Shown: positions 59,386 to 64,000 of the stretch, piece after piece
Numbering within the stretch: position 1 is the first letter of the stretch
Layout: every line of letters starts with the position of its first letter
From: Molossus alvarezi
Lineage: Eukaryota; Chordata; Mammalia; Chiroptera; Molossidae
NCBI GenBank assembly: GCA_037176705.1
Contig: JBAWUJ010000051.1
Coordinates: 124,001 to 188,000 of the forward strand
Direction: 5' to 3'
Length of the DNA: 64,000 nt
Position numbers and translations under genes: made by a program
The notes under the pieces: model-generated
What the model saw: the letters and a program-made list of their open reading frames with translations, nothing else
Database searches by the model: none
What the model was told of the DNA's origin: nothing

Positions 59386-62165
59386 GAATCAGTGTCTTCC
59401 AGAAAGTAGGATCCCTTTCAATTTTGATGGTTCTTTCTTTTGCTGTGCAGAAGCTTTTCAGTTTGATGTAGTCACACATGTTGATGTTTGTTTGTTTTTT
59501 GGTGTGTATATATCTGTTGCCTTAAGTGTTGTATCAGTGAAAATTTTGCTATGTCTGAATATTTGTTGCCTGCACTTTCTTCTAGCATTTGTATGTATTC
59601 ATAAGGTACCTTTAAGTATTTTATCCATTTCGAGTTTATTCTCATGCATGCTGTAAATTGGTGGTCTAGCTTCATTTTATTTTGCAAGTAGCAGTCCAAT
59701 TTTTCCAAAACCATTTATTGAAGAGACTGTCTTGAGTCCTCTGTATGTTCTTACCAACGTTGTGAATTGTTAATTGAGCATATTGTCTTGGATCAATTTC
59801 TGGTTCTCTATTCTGTTGCATTTATCTATCTGCCTATTCCTATGCCAGTACCAGGCTTATTTTCATTACAGTGGCTTTGTGGTATAACCTGAAATCTGGT
59901 CATGTGATCCCTCCTACTTTGTTCTTTTTTTTCAAGATTTGCGTGGCTACTAGGTTTGGTTTTTAGTTTTATATAAACTTTTGGAGTGTTTGTTCCAGTT
60001 CTGTGAAGTAAGTCGTTGGTATTTTTGTGAGGATTGCATTGAATGTATAGATTGCTTTGGGTAGTATGGACATTTTAAGGATGTTAATTCTTCTATTCCA
60101 TGAACAAGGTATATGCTTTCATTTTTGTATATCTTCCTCCACTTCTAATTGCAAAGACCTGTACTCATCTGTGAAGAAGTCCTTTACTTCTTTGGTGAAG
60201 TGTATTGCTAGGTATTTTAATTTCTTGTGCTGTGATGGTAAATGAAATTGATTTTTTAGTTTCTCTTTCTGTGATTTCAGATTGGGTGTCTAAAAATGCC
60301 ATCAATTTCTTGACATTAATTTTGCATCCTGCCACTTTGCCAATTTCATTTATTAAGTCTAGTAGATTTTTGATGGAGTCTTTAGGATTTTTTTTTAACA
60401 TATTATGTCATTTACGTGTAATGACAGTTTCACTTCTTCCTTTTCAATTTGGATCTCTTTTATTTTCTCTTCATATCTAATTGCTGTGTGTAAGACTTTT
60501 AGTACTATGTTCAATAAGAGTGGCAAAAGTGCACATCCCTGTCTTGTTCTCATTCTTAAGGGAAATGCCTTTTGTCTTTGACCATTGAGTATGTTGTTGG
60601 CTGTGTTTTTCATATGTGGCCTTTATTATATTGTAATATGACCCCCGATTACCACATTGCTGAGTGTTTTTATCCATAATGGGTGCTGGATTTTGTCGAA
60701 TGCTTTTTTAGCATATATTGATATGATCATATGGTTTCAATCTTTTATTTGGTTTATGCAATATATCACATTTATTGATTTGCATATACTGTATTATACA
60801 ATCCTTGAGGGCTTGTAATGTAACCCACTTGGTCATGATTAATAATGTATTTGATGTATTGCTGGATTTGATTGGCTAATATTTTGTTAAGAATTTTGCC
60901 CTGGCTGGTTTGGCTCAGCGGTTAGAGCATCCGCCTGCGGTCCGGAGAGGCCCGGGTTCGGTTCCCACTATGGGCATGTACCTCAGATGCAGTTTGTCCC
61001 CGGCCCTGGTTGGTCGTGTGGGTGGTAACCACTCGATGTGTCCCTTTCACATCGATGTTTCCCTCTCTCTCTCTTCCTCCCACACTATCTGAACAAAAAA
61101 TGGAAAAATGACCTTGAGTGAGGATTAAAAAAAAAAAAAAGTTGGCATGTGTGTTAATCAGCAATATTGGCCTGTAGGTTTCTTTTGTTTGTAGTGTCTT
61201 CATCTGATTTGGGAATTAGGATTATGCTGGCCTCATAGAGTGTGTTCGGAAGTGTTCCATCTTCTTGAATTTTTTGAAACAGTTTGAGAATGATGGGTGT
61301 GAATTCTTTTAATGTTCAGTAAAACACCCCCATGAAACCGTCCGAGCCTGGGCTTTTGTTTGCTGGGAGATTCTTGGTCATATCTTCAATTTTCTTAGTT
61401 GTGATTGGTCTGTTCAAGTTTTCTATCTCTTCCTTGTTCAGTTCTGGGAGATTATGCATTTCTAGAAATTTTTTCATTTGTTCATCTTTTAAATTTTTTT
61501 TAGTCTGTACGTTGACTATTTGTGCTGTGATTTTTGCTATTCATTTCCTACTACTTACTCTTTTTTTTCTGCTTGTTTATTTGTTTTGTTTTTGTTCTGG
61601 TTTTTTAAGTTCTGATGTAAGATAGTCAATTAGAATATCTAGTTTTTTGAGGATGACATGTACGGTATAAACTTTCCTATCAAGACTACTTTCACTGAAT
61701 CCCATTGATTTTTAGTTCTTGTGTGTTCATTTTCATTGGACTCTATGAAGTTTTTATTTTTTCTTGATCTCCTTGTGATCACATTCATTGTTTAATAACA
61801 TGCTGTTTAGTCTTTATGTATTGAAATGTTTTTGTGTATTTTTTAAATTCATTTTCAGTTTCCCATCTCTTCACTTTCTACGTCCGTAAGGCTTTTGTTG
61901 TGAGTTGGGTCTCTTCTAAACAACATATATATGAGCTATGCATTCTTATGTATTCAGCTACTCTGTGACTCTTCATAGGAGTGTTTAATCTATTTGTGTT
62001 TAAGGCAATTATTGATATGTACTTATGTATTGCAATTTTCATTTATTAAGGTTATATTTCTCTTCCTATTTCTTCTGTTTATTATAGCACCCATTTTAAC
62101 ATTTCTTAGAGAGCTGGTCGTGGCTAACATATCCTATTAGCCTTTTTGTCTGGGAAGCTCTTCCT
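59386..62165 (-). mobile_element. L1 ORF2 fragment (antisense), split by a SINE
   Basis: ORF2 from the endonuclease part to the C-terminal part, on the minus strand. The RT box near 60420 reads SLHVNDIIC, so the catalytic Asp pair is damaged. A SINE sits at 60898-61140. Confidence 0.88.
60898..61140 (+). mobile_element. Young-looking bat SINE (sense) inside L1
   Basis: Head 'gccctggctggtttggctca', box-B-like 'gggttcggttcccacta', 'cacatcgatgtttccctct' and tail 'ccttgagtgaggatt' with a run of 14 or more A. The paralogous L1 at 52430-52450 shows the empty site ('gttaagaatttaggcatctg'). Confidence 0.95.
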
Positions 62166-64000
62166 TTATTTCACCTCTTATTTTCTTTTTTTTATGAATT
62201 TTTTATTTATTTTTTTGTTACAGATACTTTATCTTTTTACCCCATTGGCACCCCCACCCCACCCCCCCTCAGCCCCATCCCCGGCTTAGTTGTCCATGTC
62301 CATTGGTCATGCATACATGCATATAAGTTCTGTGGTTTATCTCTTCCCACCCCCACCCCCCCACCCCCTCTTCTGAGGGATGTCAGTCTGTGCCCTACTT
62401 CCATGTTTCTGGGTCTACTGTATTCCTCACACTACTATGTTCATTATATTCCATACATAAGTGAGATCATGTGGTATTTGTCTTTTTCTGCTTTGCTTCT
62501 TTCACTTAGGATAATACTTTCCAGGTCCCTCCATGTCGTCTCAAAGGATAAGAGATCTTTCTTTCTTAGCGCTGCATAGTACTCCATTGTGTATATGTAC
62601 CACAGCTTTTTTATCCATTCATCTACTGGTGGACACTTGGGGTGTTTCCAGATCTTAGCTATTGTAAATAATGCTGCTATGAACATGGGGGTACATATAT
62701 TCTTCCTGATTGGTGTTACAGGCTTCTTAGGGTATATTCCCAGCAGTGGGACCACTGGGTCAAATGGAAGTTCAATTTTTAATTTTTTGAGGTAGCACCA
62801 TATTGTTTTCCATAGCTGCTACACCAGTCTGCATTCCCACTAGCAGTGTTTTAGTGTCCCCTTTTCTCCACACCCTCACCAACACTTGTTGTTTGATGAT
62901 TTGTTGATGGCTGCCATTCTGACAGGTGTGAGGTGATATCTCATTGTTGTTTTAATTTGCATCTCTCTGATGATTAGTGATGTTGAGCATTTCTTGATAT
63001 GTCTTTTGGCCATTTGAATGTCCTGTGTGGAAAGGTGTTTATTCAGCTCCACTGCCCATTTTTTAATTGGGTTCTTTGTCTTCCTTTTGTGGAGTTGTAT
63101 GAGCACTCTCTATATATTGGAAATTACCCCCTTATCTGGTACATCATTGGCCATGATGTTCTCCCATACAGTGGGTTGCCTTTCCATTTTGATGATTGTT
63201 TCTTTTGCTGTGCAGAAGCTTTTTAGTTTAATGTAGTCCCATGTGTTCATTTTCTCCTTTATTTCTGTTGCCTTAGGTGATGTATCACTGAAAATTCTGC
63301 TCTGTATGATGTCTGAAATTTTGTTGCCTACATTTTCTTCTAGAATTTTTATGGATTCACCGGTCACATTTAAGTCTTTTATCCATTTTGAGTCTGTTTT
63401 TGTGTATGGTGTAAGTTGATGGTCTAGTTTCATTTTTTTGCATGTAGCTGTCCAATTTTCCCAACACCATTTATTAAAGATGCTGTATTTACTCCACTGT
63501 ATGTTCTTGCCACTTTTGTCAAATATTAATTGAGCGTATTGCCTTGGGTCCATTTCTAGGTTTTTAGTTCTGTTCCACTGGTCTATATGCCTGTTCTTGT
63601 GCCAGTACCAGGCTGTTTTGGTTACAGTCGCTTTGTAGTATAACCCTATATCTGGTATTGTGATCCCACCTACTTTGTTTTTTTTTTCAAATTGTTGTGG
63701 CTATTCGGGGACTTTTTTGGTTCCATATGAACTTTTAAAGTATTTGTTTTAGTTCTATGAAATATGTCGTTGGTATTTTGATGGGGATTGCATTGAATCT
63801 ATAGATTGTTTTGGGTAGTATGGACATTTTAATGATGTTAATTCTTCCAATCCATGAACAGGGTATGTGCTTCCACTTTTTTATATCTCCCTCTATTTCT
63901 TTTTTCAATGACCTGTAGTTTTCTGCAAATAGGTCCTTTACTTCTTTGGTTAAGTTTATTCCTAGGTATCGTAATTTTTTTGGCGCAATGGTAAATGGGA
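62166..64000 (-). mobile_element. L1 3' part (antisense), runs off the window
   Basis: It starts with the reversed tail ('tttttgttacagatacttta') and covers the ORF2 C-terminal half. Long open pieces at 62444-62755 (GIYPKKPVTPIRKN), 62876-63106 and 63110-63553 lie in one order with few breaks, so this is one of the better preserved copies. It continues beyond the window. Confidence 0.9.

Overview
This is mammalian nuclear DNA, almost certainly from a bat. Its SINEs are tRNA-derived, with a head of the form CCTGGCTGGTTTGGCTCAG, a 'cacatcgatgtttctctct' middle and a 'tcctcgggtgaggat' tail, which is the Ves-type bat SINE architecture. About half of the window is LINE-1 (L1) DNA. I see no intact protein-coding gene, no RNA gene, and nothing bacterial or viral.

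The gene content is a decayed cluster of TSPY (testis-specific protein Y-encoded; SET/NAP family) copies, all on the + strand. Copy P1 (2936-5100) keeps exons 1-5 with recognisable splice sites and matching phases, but carries stops and frameshifts. P2 (8395-9040) is a lone exon 5 plus 3' flank. P3 (10286-11844) keeps the end of exon 1 and the start of exon 2, cut by an antisense L1. P4 (37131-37890) keeps exons 2-5 with its own set of lesions. The intron-containing structure excludes the intronless autosomal TSPYL genes. Multiple decayed copies in L1-rich DNA suggest a Y chromosome, but this is inference.

Layout. 1-11.8 kb: TSPY upstream block A, P1, P2, block C, P3. 11.8-13.6 kb: antisense L1. 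13.6-18.4 kb: blocks E and F, with no recognised gene. 18.5-29.9 kb: sense L1s, one internally deleted and one nearly full length. 29.9-40.0 kb: second copies of the blocks in the order F', E', C', D'+P4, A'. 40.0-40.6 kb: unclassified. 40.6-44.3 kb: a tandem array of about fifty 73-bp units that match the promoter monomers of an L1 family. 44.3-45.1 kb: scrambled L1 3' ends. 45.3-45.9 kb: an isolated CpG-rich promoter-like island with a strong splice donor. 45.9-64 kb: a nearly uninterrupted stack of antisense L1s with two SINE insertions.

The most notable items are the TSPY cluster and its shuffled duplicated blocks, the expanded 73-bp L1-promoter-type array with a hyphenated palindrome in each unit, three different kinds of tandem repeat in L1 5' ends within one window, a tailless head-only SINE insertion with a perfect 14-bp target duplication, and the orphan CpG island. 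Family calls come from recognising sequence and protein patterns by eye; no database search was run. Boundaries of repeats are approximate, to about 10-50 bp.
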